Shown here in pieces: positions 26,405 to 35,830 of a DNA stretch of 64,000 nt. This DNA comes from Candidatus Saganbacteria bacterium (GTDB taxonomy: Bacteria; Margulisbacteria; WOR-1; O2-12-FULL-45-9): the NCBI GenBank assembly GCA_016932255.1, contig JAFGDE010000026.1, positions 32,768-96,767 on the forward strand, written 5' to 3'. The first letter of the stretch is position 1. Each line of letters begins with the position of its first letter. The notes under the pieces were generated by a model. That model saw nothing but the letters and a program-made list of their open reading frames with translations. It was not told where the DNA came from and made no database searches. The translations under genes were made by a program, and so were the position numbers.

Positions 26405-28675
26405 ATGAAACTGGATAAAAAAGATCTTTTTATCTTTGGGGCTTTCCTTGTCCTGGTACTGGTTTTTTTCGCCAAGTTCCTGACAGGAGAGCAGGTCCTG
26501 GCTTTCAAGGACCTCTCCCGCTACTTCTATCCGCTGCGTCATTTTATGGTGGAGCAGGTCAGGGCAGGTCAGTGGCCGCTCTGGAACCCCTATATTTTTT
26601 GCGGTTTTCCTTTGCTGGCCACGCTGCAAATAGGTTTTTTCTATCCCTTAAGCCTTTTATATTTTATCCTGCCGTTCAACCTGGCCTTTAATTATTTCAC
26701 GATCCTGCATTACCTGCTGGCGGCCTGCTTCATGTACCTCCTGTTGAGATATTATCAGCTCAGCCGGGCGGCCGCTTTTTTAGGCGGGCTGGTCTTTGCT
26801 TTTTCCGGCTATCTGCTTTCCGTATCCAACATGAATACTTCGTTAATGGCCGTGGTCTGGCTGCCGCTGGTCCTGCTGGTCTATGATTCTTTGCTTAAAC
26901 AACGGACTTTCCTTAAGATCGCCGGGTTGGCCAGCCTGCTGGCACTGCAATTCCTGGGTGGTGAGCCAACGATCGTTTTTGTGACTGTTTTCCTACTGGT
27001 CGCTTACGCCATTGTCTTTGCAGCTTCAAGGCAGGCCTGTCTGAGCGGGCTGTTGTGTCTGGCCGGGGCAGGGCTGATCGCTCTCGGGTTGACCGCGGTC
27101 CAGCTGCTGCCTTTCCTGGAACTGGCAGGGTATTCCGACCGGGTGGCGCGGACAGCTTACGGGCTGATAACAATGCGTTCCTTCCCTCCGCGCGAACTGA
27201 TCAATTTTATTTTCCCTTATTTCTTCGGCAACCAGGCGGTCTTTGGCGGAATGACCGAGACCATCATAGGCAAGAACTTCCAGGACTGGTTGATCTCGCC
27301 TTATCTGGGGATCCTGCCTCTGGTCCTGGTGTTTTTTGCCTTTGCTAAAAGACGTAAAAAAGCCTTTTTCTTCCTGGCTGCGGCAGTCATTGCTTTGCTG
27401 CTGGCTTTTGGAAAATACACGCCGTTGTACTATGTGATTTATCTTATGCCGGGCTTTTCTTTGATCCGCTATCCGGTTAAGTATCTGTTCCTGCTCAATT
27501 TCTCGCTCGTGGTCCTGGCGGCCTTTGGTTTTGAGCGGCTGATGTTTTTGGTCGCTGAGCAGCGGGAACATCTCGGCCGTCTGGCCGGATACCTGCTCTG
27601 GCTGTTGCTGGGCATGCTGGGCGTCTTCTTGGCCGGTTTTTTCGGCCGTGCGGCGATCTTTGCTTTTCTGGCAAGGAACTATTCACCTAAACTGCCGGCA
27701 TATTTCTTCGAGCTTTTAGCCGGCATGATCGAGTTCAACCTGCTGAGCTTTTTCTTTGTGGTTGTGTATCTCTTCGGTCTTTGGCTGCTGCTGTTTTTGG
27801 CGGCAAAGGATAAGATAAAACGCTTTGCCTTTGCCGGCTTGCTGATACTTTTGACCGCTGCCGACCTTTTTGCCAATGGTTCCACGGTGGCTGTTCCGGT
27901 CGCTGCGACGGTTTTTTCGGCTGTGCCGCCGAACTATCAGATACTGCTGAAAGATAAAGGGCTCTTCCGCTTTTTTTATACACCCGAGCTTGAAAAAAAG
28001 AACCGCTATATAGCCGGCGAAGATTATAATGACGCGTTGCTTGAGACAAAGGACAATTTTACCGCGAACTGGCATATGCTGGATCATTTTTTTGATCTAT
28101 GCGGATATGAATCGGTCCAGCCTTTGGAACTGACCGCTTTTTATGAAGAGGCTTTTAAACAAGAAAAATTGACAAGGAACCTGCCGTATCTTTCAAGGTT
28201 TAATGTCAAATATATCGCTTCAGAACGGCCGCTTGGCTCAGCCTTTCTCAAGCTGCTGCGCAGCAAGAACAAATACGGCCTGGAGGTCTATCTCTACCAG
28301 AATCTCAATGTCATGCCACGCGCCTACGTGCTCTACGGCAACAAAGGGCCGGAATGGTCCTGGACCCGGGTCAAGTTCCTGAAATATTCCCCCAACGAGA
28401 TCCTTATTTCCGCCAGGGCGGAGCAGGAGGACGCGCGGCTTTTCCTGAGCGAGGCATATTATCCGGGCTGGCAGGCTTTTGTCGACGGCAAAGAGGCCGA
28501 GATCCAGCGCGCGAACGACTTCTTCCGTTCGGTCAGGCTGCCCCGCGGCTCGCATACGGTCAGGTTCGTCTATTTGCCGCTGTCATTCAGGCTGGGCGGC
28601 TTGATCAGTCTTCTGACCGTGCTGGGGCTGTTGGCTGGAGGTGCCTATTATTATCAAAAAGCCAGACAAAGCTGA
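26405..28675 (+). CDS. YfhO-like large polytopic membrane protein, paralogue 1
   Basis: 756 aa; AFKDLSRYFYPLRHFM...WPLWNPYIFCGFPLLATLQIGFFYPLSLLY; C-terminal LSEAYYPGWQAFVDGKEAEIQRAN is typical of YfhO-like proteins. Confidence 0.8.
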   Translation: MKLDKKDLFIFGAFLVLVLVFFAKFLTGEQVLAFKDLSRYFYPLRHFMVEQVRAGQWPLWNPYIFCGFPLLATLQIGFFYPLSLLYFILPFNLAFNYFTILHYLLAACFMYLLLRYYQLSRAAAFLGGLVFAFSGYLLSVSNMNTSLMAVVWLPLVLLVYDSLLKQRTFLKIAGLASLLALQFLGGEPTIVFVTVFLLVAYAIVFAASRQACLSGLLCLAGAGLIALGLTAVQLLPFLELAGYSDRVARTAYGLITMRSFPPRELINFIFPYFFGNQAVFGGMTETIIGKNFQDWLISPYLGILPLVLVFFAFAKRRKKAFFFLAAAVIALLLAFGKYTPLYYVIYLMPGFSLIRYPVKYLFLLNFSLVVLAAFGFERLMFLVAEQREHLGRLAGYLLWLLLGMLGVFLAGFFGRAAIFAFLARNYSPKLPAYFFELLAGMIEFNLLSFFFVVVYLFGLWLLLFLAAKDKIKRFAFAGLLILLTAADLFANGSTVAVPVAATVFSAVPPNYQILLKDKGLFRFFYTPELEKKNRYIAGEDYNDALLETKDNFTANWHMLDHFFDLCGYESVQPLELTAFYEEAFKQEKLTRNLPYLSRFNVKYIASERPLGSAFLKLLRSKNKYGLEVYLYQNLNVMPRAYVLYGNKGPEWSWTRVKFLKYSPNEILISARAEQEDARLFLSEAYYPGWQAFVDGKEAEIQRANDFFRSVRLPRGSHTVRFVYLPLSFRLGGLISLLTVLGLLAGGAYYYQKARQS

Positions 28676-30917
28676 CCTGTTCATCTATGGTTTTTTCCTG
28701 GGCCTGGCCCTTGTGTTCTTTTATCCCTTCCTGACCGGAAAGAACGTGCTGGCGTTCCGCGACCTGTGCCTTTATTTTTATCCTTTGCGTTATCTTATGG
28801 TCTCGCTGGTCAGGGAAGGGCAGCTGCCGCTCTGGAACCCGTATCTTTTCTGCGGCCATCCGCTTCTCGCGACACTGCAGGTCGGCTTTCTCTATCCTTT
28901 AAGCATCATCCATTACCTGTTACCGTTCAACTTGGCTTTTAATTATTACACGATCATCCATTATTTCCTGGCCGCTCTGTTCATGTACTGGCTGGCGCGC
29001 TATTTCAGCTTGAGCCGCGGGCCTGCCGTGCTGGCCGGGCTGGTCTTTGCTTTTTCCGGTTATCTCTTATCAATGGCTAATATGAACACGACCTTAAGCT
29101 CGGTCATCTGGCTCCCTTTGATCCTGGCGGCATATGACAGGCTGGTCGAACGGTTCGCCTGGAAGACCTGGGTGGTCTTAGGGCTGCTTTTTGCCGTCCA
29201 GTTCCTTGGAGGAGAACCAACGGTCCTGTATCTCAGTTTTATCTTCCTGCTGTTCTATGGACTGGTCATGGCAAAACCAGGCCGGCGCATCGTTGCTTCG
29301 ATCGTTCTGGCCGCGGCCTGTCATTTTGCGGCTGGTTTAACGGCTGTGCAGCTCCTGCCGTTTTTGGAGGCGCTGGGTCATTCGCTGAGATTTGACCGGA
29401 TCTCTTTTGAGTTCATCTCCGCCTATTCCTTTCCGCCCAGGGAATTGATCAACTTTTTCCTGCCTTTCTTTTTTGGTGAACTGGTCAGGACCGGCACTTA
29501 TACCAAGGTGCTCAGTAAAGAATTGCATCAGGTCTGGCTGCTTTCCCCTTATCTGGGAGCTCTGCCTCTGCTGCTGGCAATGTTGACCTGGTTATACCGC
29601 ACTAAAAAAGTGATCTTTTTCTGGGCCGCGGCCGCGTTATCAATACTGCTTGCCTTTGGCCGATTTTCTCCTGTCTATCATATGTGCTTCTATTTTTTGC
29701 CGGGCTTTGCTCTTATACGTTATCCGGTCAAGTTCATGTTTATAGCCGTATTCTGTTTCTCCTTTCTGGCGGGGCTGGGCTTGCAGTATCTGCTTGAAGT
29801 AGCGGAACAGGAGCCGGCCCGGCTTAAGTCTCTGCTGATCAGCTTGGGCGGCCTGGCTTTTACTGCCGGTTCCGTCTATTTTTTGGCCGGCCGAAATATA
29901 GCCGCTATCTATCAATGGTGCCGCTCTTTTTTCCCTGCAGATCTTTCTTTGTATCATCAGGGGATTCTCTGGAAGATAATCACTGCTGATATTGCTTTCT
30001 TGCCTCAATTGACCGCGATGTTCCTGCTGGTTTTTGGCCTGCTCTACCTGTCGTGGAAAAACCGTTTGAGGCCGGGATCGTTGGCCGTGGCCATTATTTC
30101 AATTGTGACGCTGGACTTGATCGCGGCCAACATACTTATTAATCCTCCGGCAGATCACCGGGTCTATGACAGGTCAACACCGAACATCGATATTATAAAA
30201 AAAGATAAAGGGCTCTATCGTTATTTTGCAATACCGCCCAGGGGTAATGAGAATAATATCGTTTTTGAAGTGTTTAATGAGAACCTGTTCCATATCAAGG
30301 ATAATCTAACGCCGAACATGCTGCTGCCGGACCGTTTAGCCTGTTTTGGCGGGCGAGCCTCGGTCGAGCCAAAGGGATTTACCGATCTGACCTGGGAATA
30401 CATCAGATTGAATCAGGGTGATTACTGTGATCTGCTCGACCTGGCAAACGTCAAATATATTTTTGCTTTGAAGGACCTTCAGGACCCGGCTCTCAAGATC
30501 CTGCGGATCAAGCCATTCGCTGATATAAAAGGTTATCTTTACCAGAACCGGAACTGTCTGCCGCGGGCCTTTTTTATCCGGTCGCTGGAAGATGTTCGGC
30601 CGGCTGCCAGCTTGACCGGCCGGGAAAAGGTCCGGGCGGTCGAATTAAAGGCCAACCGGGTGGTCCTGGAGACTTTTGCTGACCGCCGCCGCTGGCTTTT
30701 CCTGAGCGATACATATTATCCCGGCTGGCGGGCCTATGTTGACGGGAAAGCAGCGCCGATCCACCGGGCCAAGCAGATGTTCAGGGCTGTCGAACTGCCG
30801 GCCGGCCGGCATCAAGTCGTTTTCAGTTATGAACCAATGAGCCTTAGATTAGGCGCCTTGATCAGTTTGCTTTGTTTTATCGCTGCCGGCTCCCTTTGGT
30901 TCAGGGCGCGCACATGA
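28641..30917 (+). CDS. YfhO-like large polytopic membrane protein, paralogue 2
   Basis: 758 aa; AFRDLCLYFYPLRYLM...LPLWNPYLFCGHPLLATLQVGFLYPLSIIH, LSDTYYPGWRAYVDGKAAPIHRAK; strongly similar to 26405-28675. Confidence 0.8.
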   Translation: MPIIIKKPDKADLFIYGFFLGLALVFFYPFLTGKNVLAFRDLCLYFYPLRYLMVSLVREGQLPLWNPYLFCGHPLLATLQVGFLYPLSIIHYLLPFNLAFNYYTIIHYFLAALFMYWLARYFSLSRGPAVLAGLVFAFSGYLLSMANMNTTLSSVIWLPLILAAYDRLVERFAWKTWVVLGLLFAVQFLGGEPTVLYLSFIFLLFYGLVMAKPGRRIVASIVLAAACHFAAGLTAVQLLPFLEALGHSLRFDRISFEFISAYSFPPRELINFFLPFFFGELVRTGTYTKVLSKELHQVWLLSPYLGALPLLLAMLTWLYRTKKVIFFWAAAALSILLAFGRFSPVYHMCFYFLPGFALIRYPVKFMFIAVFCFSFLAGLGLQYLLEVAEQEPARLKSLLISLGGLAFTAGSVYFLAGRNIAAIYQWCRSFFPADLSLYHQGILWKIITADIAFLPQLTAMFLLVFGLLYLSWKNRLRPGSLAVAIISIVTLDLIAANILINPPADHRVYDRSTPNIDIIKKDKGLYRYFAIPPRGNENNIVFEVFNENLFHIKDNLTPNMLLPDRLACFGGRASVEPKGFTDLTWEYIRLNQGDYCDLLDLANVKYIFALKDLQDPALKILRIKPFADIKGYLYQNRNCLPRAFFIRSLEDVRPAASLTGREKVRAVELKANRVVLETFADRRRWLFLSDTYYPGWRAYVDGKAAPIHRAKQMFRAVELPAGRHQVVFSYEPMSLRLGALISLLCFIAAGSLWFRART

Positions 30918-32431
30918 AAAAAACAACGGTCCTTATCCTTCTTTTTCTGATTCTGGTAATTCAGCTTGTTCTACGCCTTCCTTTTATTGCTGAGCCCCTG
31001 GAAGGGGATGAAGGGATCTATTCCAGTATGGCCATGTGGCTGGATCATGGCCAGCTGCTCTATAAGGACCTGATCGATCTCAAGCCGCCGTTGCTATTCT
31101 ATTTGTATCTCTGGATCTTCAAATTGTTTGGCTGGTCGGCCTTGAGCCTGCGCTGGTTCTCGCTCTTTTATTCTTTGGCCGGGACCGTTGCGGTTTTTTT
31201 GATCGGCCGGAAATTATCGGCTGATAAGTTGGGCCTGCTCGCGGCGGCCTTGTTCGCGGTCTTTTCCGGCGGGCCGCGCATCGAAGGGGCAGGGGCAAAT
31301 GCCGAGGTCTTTATGCTCCTGCCGATGATGCTTGGCCTGCTCTTTTTTCTTTATCAGGACAAATGGGGCAGCCGGGCCTTGCTGCTGGCCGGATTGTTCT
31401 CGGGTGCCGCGATCATGATCAAACAAGTTGCTTTGTTCAATTTTCTGGCCCTGGCCGGGTTTCTGGTGTTTGAGTCCCTGCAACCCCACAATAAATTGTG
31501 GGGGATAAAAAAGATGGCATATCTTCTTTTGGGCTGCTTTGTTGTGCCGTTTCTCTTTGCCATTTATTTTCTGTCCAAGGGGGCCTTGGTTTACCTGATC
31601 GAGGCGGCCTTATTTTATGGGCTGCGCAACATCGGTCCGAACGTAGGATTTTTTGCCCAACGCACTCTTGGTATTATGTTGACGGAGAACTCGTTTATCT
31701 GGCTGCTGGCCCTGGCCGGGAGCGTGCATCTGTGGGCCGCGAAGAAGAGCTTCGAACAGAAATATCTGGTTTTCTGGACCGCGGCCTCTTTCCTGGGCGT
31801 TTATGTCGGTGGTTATGCTTTTGGCCATTACTATATTCAATTGATCCCTGGACTTTGCTTTTTGTCCGCTCTCAGCCTGTATTATTGGCGCGAGCTTGGA
31901 AGATCGAATCTTTTTCGCTGGTCCCTGACCGGATTGGTTGTGGTACTTTGCGTTATTGTTTTATCGTTCCAATATAAGTTTTACCTTGTTTATTCGCCTG
32001 ATGAGGTATCAATGGCCAAATATAACAGTCCGGTCAACACGATCGCCCGCGACTTGGGAGAAAAACTGCGGCAGGAAACTGGACCGGATGACCTTATCTT
32101 TCCGCGACTGTTGTACCAGCTGCCGCTCTATTCCGGACGACTCTCGGCCAGCAAGTGTTATCTTTCTCTGGGGGGTTCCTACTTAATGGATGTGGCTGAC
32201 GGACTGGTCCTGCGCCGGGATTTCCGCACCAGGCAGAAGATGAGCCTGATCAGGAAAGAACTGGCTGATTTTGACCGGTCCCTGAAGGATCCCCGGACCA
32301 AATATGTCATTTATTTAAGGTCGGCCGCGCCGCCGGACTTTGCTCAGGTCCTGCGGGGGAGCGGGTACCGCTACGATGAGGAACTGTCCTATCCCGGTCC
32401 TGGCGTTATCGTCTATAAAAGAGTATACTAG
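30914..32431 (+). CDS. GT-C glycosyltransferase (family 39/PMT-like)
   Basis: RLPFIAEPLEGDEGIYSSMAMWLDHGQLLYKDLIDLKPPLLFYLYLWIFKLFG; polytopic. Confidence 0.75.
   Translation: MKKTTVLILLFLILVIQLVLRLPFIAEPLEGDEGIYSSMAMWLDHGQLLYKDLIDLKPPLLFYLYLWIFKLFGWSALSLRWFSLFYSLAGTVAVFLIGRKLSADKLGLLAAALFAVFSGGPRIEGAGANAEVFMLLPMMLGLLFFLYQDKWGSRALLLAGLFSGAAIMIKQVALFNFLALAGFLVFESLQPHNKLWGIKKMAYLLLGCFVVPFLFAIYFLSKGALVYLIEAALFYGLRNIGPNVGFFAQRTLGIMLTENSFIWLLALAGSVHLWAAKKSFEQKYLVFWTAASFLGVYVGGYAFGHYYIQLIPGLCFLSALSLYYWRELGRSNLFRWSLTGLVVVLCVIVLSFQYKFYLVYSPDEVSMAKYNSPVNTIARDLGEKLRQETGPDDLIFPRLLYQLPLYSGRLSASKCYLSLGGSYLMDVADGLVLRRDFRTRQKMSLIRKELADFDRSLKDPRTKYVIYLRSAAPPDFAQVLRGSGYRYDEELSYPGPGVIVYKRVY
31484..31503. repeat. 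palindromic element related to 52948-52967, inside a GT-C CDS
   Basis: CCCCACAAT-AA-ATTGTGGGG, in frame within 30914-32431 as ...PHNKLWGIK.... Confidence 0.7.
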
Positions 32432-32435
32432 CCCC

Positions 32436-33140
32436 ATGGAGATCTCCTGTTTCTTCCCTATGTACAACGAAGAAACCAACGTCAAGAGCGTGGTTTGCGC
32501 GGCCCTGGCAGTTCTCTCCAAAAGTTTCAAGGATTTTGAGATCATCATTGTCAATGACGGCAGTACGGATCGGACAGCGCGAGTGGTCGAAGACTTGAAC
32601 AAGCTGGATGGCCGGATAAGATTGGTCAGCCACGAAAAGAATCTCGGTTACGGCGCGGCTCTGCGCACCGGTTTCAAGGTGTGTAAAGCCGAACTGATTT
32701 TTCAAACTGATGGAGATAATCAATATGACCTTGATGAGCTGGAAAACTTTCTACCTTTCGTTGCGAAATACGATTTTATAATTGGTTACCGGATCAAAAG
32801 GCGCGATCCTTTCTATCGATCGCTGGAAGCCGCCTGGTACAGGTTTCTGCTCAGGCGATTATTCAGGCTCGAGCTGAAAGATGCCAACTGCGCTTTTAAA
32901 TTATTTAAAAAGAGCATCATCGATCAACTCGATCTAAGATCAAGCGGCGCTATCATCAACGGCGAAATATTCGTTAAAGCGCGAAAATTGGGTTATGACC
33001 GGATCAAGGAAGTGGGAGTAAGTCATTATCCAAGAAAGACAGGGAAACAGACCGGAGCCAGACCAAAGGTCTTGTGGGAAGCGTTGACCTCTATCTTGCG
33101 ATTGTGGGCTCAAGAGCGTCAAACAGCTGTTCGACCTTGA
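32436..33140 (+). CDS. glycosyltransferase family 2 (dolichyl-phosphate mannosyltransferase-like)
   Basis: MEISCFFPMYNEETNVKSVV, FEIIIVNDGSTDRTARVVEDL, NLGYGAALRTGFKVCKAELIFQTDGDNQYDLDEL. Confidence 0.88.
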   Translation: MEISCFFPMYNEETNVKSVVCAALAVLSKSFKDFEIIIVNDGSTDRTARVVEDLNKLDGRIRLVSHEKNLGYGAALRTGFKVCKAELIFQTDGDNQYDLDELENFLPFVAKYDFIIGYRIKRRDPFYRSLEAAWYRFLLRRLFRLELKDANCAFKLFKKSIIDQLDLRSSGAIINGEIFVKARKLGYDRIKEVGVSHYPRKTGKQTGARPKVLWEALTSILRLWAQERQTAVRP

Positions 33141-33579
33141 GCCTTTCTTCAGGATGATAATAAAGCCAGTCCTCGATCAACTTTAACTGTCTTTTTGCCT
33201 CAACAAAGTCAGTGCGCGCTTCTTCTATATCTTGGGGCAAGGCATTAGGGTCTCCCTCAGAGTCTCGCAGATAAGTATGACTACTGCAGGCGACAGTGCC
33301 GATATTGCCGATCAGATCGCGCCAATCCCCCAGTTCTCTGAGGCCATTCTCAGCGTAGCGGCCCAAGGCATAATCTTCAAGAACTTCCAGCTGGAAGAGT
33401 TTGTCTATCTGTTCCCTGCGAAAAGTCGGCCTATAACAACTTGAATTAATCGCTTGAATTGTTATTTTAAGGCTATTATCGCAGGACAATCTTCTTATCA
33501 AAGTCTCAAAAATGATGCCCCTGATAGGTGTGCCCGCGCTAAAAATAAGGTATGAAGGTAATATTGATCCGGTTCTCAT
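33091..33579 (-). CDS. hypothetical protein, no recognised family
   Basis: MRTGSILPSYLIFSAGTPIRGIIFETLIRRL...; the ORF-track TTG at 33603 is less likely than ATG 33579, which follows TATAGT by 6 nt. Convergent overlap with the 3' end of 32436-33140. Confidence 0.5.
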   Translation of the reverse strand: MRTGSILPSYLIFSAGTPIRGIIFETLIRRLSCDNSLKITIQAINSSCYRPTFRREQIDKLFQLEVLEDYALGRYAENGLRELGDWRDLIGNIGTVACSSHTYLRDSEGDPNALPQDIEEARTDFVEAKRQLKLIEDWLYYHPEERLKVEQLFDALEPTIAR

Positions 33580-33707
33580 ATCATTACTATATCGCTGTGA
33601 CAATCTGGATATTTCACTAAAAATATGATATAATCGACCTTTGTTTTGGCGTCTTTCTCAGTATAGTAAGGCGCAGGATGTGGGGAGGAAGCAAGACCCG
33701 TATGAGA

Positions 33708-35411
33708 ATGTCTCAGCTGGTTGTTCCAACGCTCCGAGAAGATCCGTCAGAGGCGGAAATAGTCTCCCACAAGCTTTTACTCCGAGCCGGTTTTATCCGC
33801 AAAGTTGCCGCAGGTGTCTACACATATCTTCCGCTTGGTTTCCGCGTGCTCAATAAGGTCATCAATGTCGTCAGGGAGGAAATGGACCGCTCTGGTGCCC
33901 AGGAAGTTTTTATGCCAGTGCTTTTACCGGCTGAACTGTGGCAGGAGACCGGCCGCTGGGATATCTACGGCAAGGAGCTTTTCCGCATCCAGGACCGCCA
34001 TGAACGCGATTTCTGCCTTGGCCCGACCCATGAAGAGGTCATCACCGACCTGGTCAGGACCTCGATCCGCACCTACCGCAACCTGCCGGTCAACCTTTAC
34101 CAGATCCAGACCAAGTTCCGCGATGAGATCAGGCCGCGTTTCGGCCTGATGCGCGGCCGCGAGTTTATGATGAAGGACGCTTACAGTTTTCACACTTCAA
34201 AAAAAGATCTGGACCGCGAGTACAAGAACATGTACGAGACCTACTGCAGCATCTTTGAGCGGCTCGGCCTGGAATACCGCGTGGTCGAAGCAGATTCCGG
34301 TTTGATTGGCGGCGGCTATTCCCAGGAATTCATGGTCCTAGCCGAGACTGGCGAGGAAGAGATCTTCTATTGCGATAAGTGCAATTACGCGGCCAGCCGG
34401 GAATCAGCCGGTGTGGCTGAATACAAAGTGGGCAGTAGCCAGGAGCCAGGAGCCAGCGGGAACATTAAAGAAGTTAATACGCCGGGCGCTAAAACGATCG
34501 AGGAAGTCACGGCTTTTCTCAAGGCCAAGCCCGAACAGATGATCAAAACTTTAATCTACGAGACGGAATCAGGGCCGGTCGCGGCCCTGGTGCGCGGCGA
34601 TCATGAGCTGAATGAAGCCAAACTAAAGAAAATGCTTGGGGTCGAGGATCTGAAGCTGGCTTCAGATAAGGTCATTGAAAAGGTCACTGGCGCTCCGGTC
34701 GGTTTTGCCGGCCCGGTCAAGCTCAGAGGCCTTAAAATTGTGGCGGATAATGTGATACCGCTGATCGAACAAGGCATTACCGGCGCCAATAAAAAGGATT
34801 ATCACCTGACGAACGTGGCCTATGGCCGCGATTACAAGGCTGAAGCTCTCGGCGACCTGCGTTTTGCCCTGCGTTCCGATACCTGTCCCAAGTGTAAAGA
34901 AGGCAAGCTTCAGGTCGTGCGCGGCATTGAGGTCGGACATATCTTCAAGCTGGGGACCAAGTACTCCGAAAAGATGAAATGCGTCTTCCTGGACGAAAAG
35001 AACCAGGAAAAGCCGATGATCATGGGCTGTTACGGCATCGGCGTGGGCCGGACCGCCCAGGCGGCCATCGAACAGAGCCATGACAAGGACGGCATTATCT
35101 GGCCCAAACCGATCGCGCCGTTCTCAGCTGCGGTCGTGCCGGCCAACAACGCGATCAAAGAGCAGATGGAAACAGCGGAGCAGATCTATAGCGGTCTGCT
35201 CAAAGCAGGGATCGAGACGCTGATCGACGACCGTGACGCCAGGATCGGCGTTAAGCTTAAAGATATCGACCTGATCGGGGTCCCTGTTAAAGTGATCATC
35301 GGCAAGGCGCTCAAGGATGGCCAGATCGAGCTGAAACTGCGCACGACCGGCGAGGTCAAGCTTGTGCCCGTGGCGCAGGCCGTCGAGGAGGTCACTAAAC
35401 TCTGCCAATGA
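33708..35411 (+). CDS. proS: prolyl-tRNA synthetase
   Basis: MSQLVVPTLREDPSEAEIVSHKLLLRAGFIRKVAAGVYTYLPLGFRVL, LGPTHEEVITDLVR, EFMMKDAYSFH, MGCYGIGVGRT. Confidence 0.97.
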   Translation: MSQLVVPTLREDPSEAEIVSHKLLLRAGFIRKVAAGVYTYLPLGFRVLNKVINVVREEMDRSGAQEVFMPVLLPAELWQETGRWDIYGKELFRIQDRHERDFCLGPTHEEVITDLVRTSIRTYRNLPVNLYQIQTKFRDEIRPRFGLMRGREFMMKDAYSFHTSKKDLDREYKNMYETYCSIFERLGLEYRVVEADSGLIGGGYSQEFMVLAETGEEEIFYCDKCNYAASRESAGVAEYKVGSSQEPGASGNIKEVNTPGAKTIEEVTAFLKAKPEQMIKTLIYETESGPVAALVRGDHELNEAKLKKMLGVEDLKLASDKVIEKVTGAPVGFAGPVKLRGLKIVADNVIPLIEQGITGANKKDYHLTNVAYGRDYKAEALGDLRFALRSDTCPKCKEGKLQVVRGIEVGHIFKLGTKYSEKMKCVFLDEKNQEKPMIMGCYGIGVGRTAQAAIEQSHDKDGIIWPKPIAPFSAAVVPANNAIKEQMETAEQIYSGLLKAGIETLIDDRDARIGVKLKDIDLIGVPVKVIIGKALKDGQIELKLRTTGEVKLVPVAQAVEEVTKLCQ

Positions 35412-35827
35412 CGGTCAAAACCAGTGAGCTCGAACTACAGACCAAGGGCTTAGACCATGTCATTGATATCACTGATCAGGTCGCCGGGATTGTTAAAGGC
35501 TCAAAGATTAAACACGGCAATGTCACGGTCTTTATCCACGGCTCGACCGCTTCAGTGACGACGATCGAGTACGAGCCCGGTCTGGTCAAGGATATCAGGG
35601 AGTTAAATGAAAAGATCATTCCCGCCAAGGCAGGTTATGCCCATGACGCCACCTGGGGGGATGCCAACGGTTACGCTCATCTGCGGGCCTCGCTTTACGG
35701 CCCGTCGCTGACCGTGCCTGTTGTTGACGGAAAAATGACCTTGGGCACCTGGCAGCAGGTGATCGTGGTTGATCATGATAACCGGCCCAGGAGCCGGCGG
35801 GTAATAATCCAAGTTATGGGGGAATAA
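35408..35827 (+). CDS. YjbQ/UPF0047 family protein
   Basis: VTVFIHGSTASVTTIEYEPGLVKDI, ANGYAHLRASLYGPSLTVPVVDGKMTLGTWQQVIVVDHDNRPRSRRVIIQVMGE. Confidence 0.92.
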   Translation: MTVKTSELELQTKGLDHVIDITDQVAGIVKGSKIKHGNVTVFIHGSTASVTTIEYEPGLVKDIRELNEKIIPAKAGYAHDATWGDANGYAHLRASLYGPSLTVPVVDGKMTLGTWQQVIVVDHDNRPRSRRVIIQVMGE

Positions 35828-35830
35828 TGC

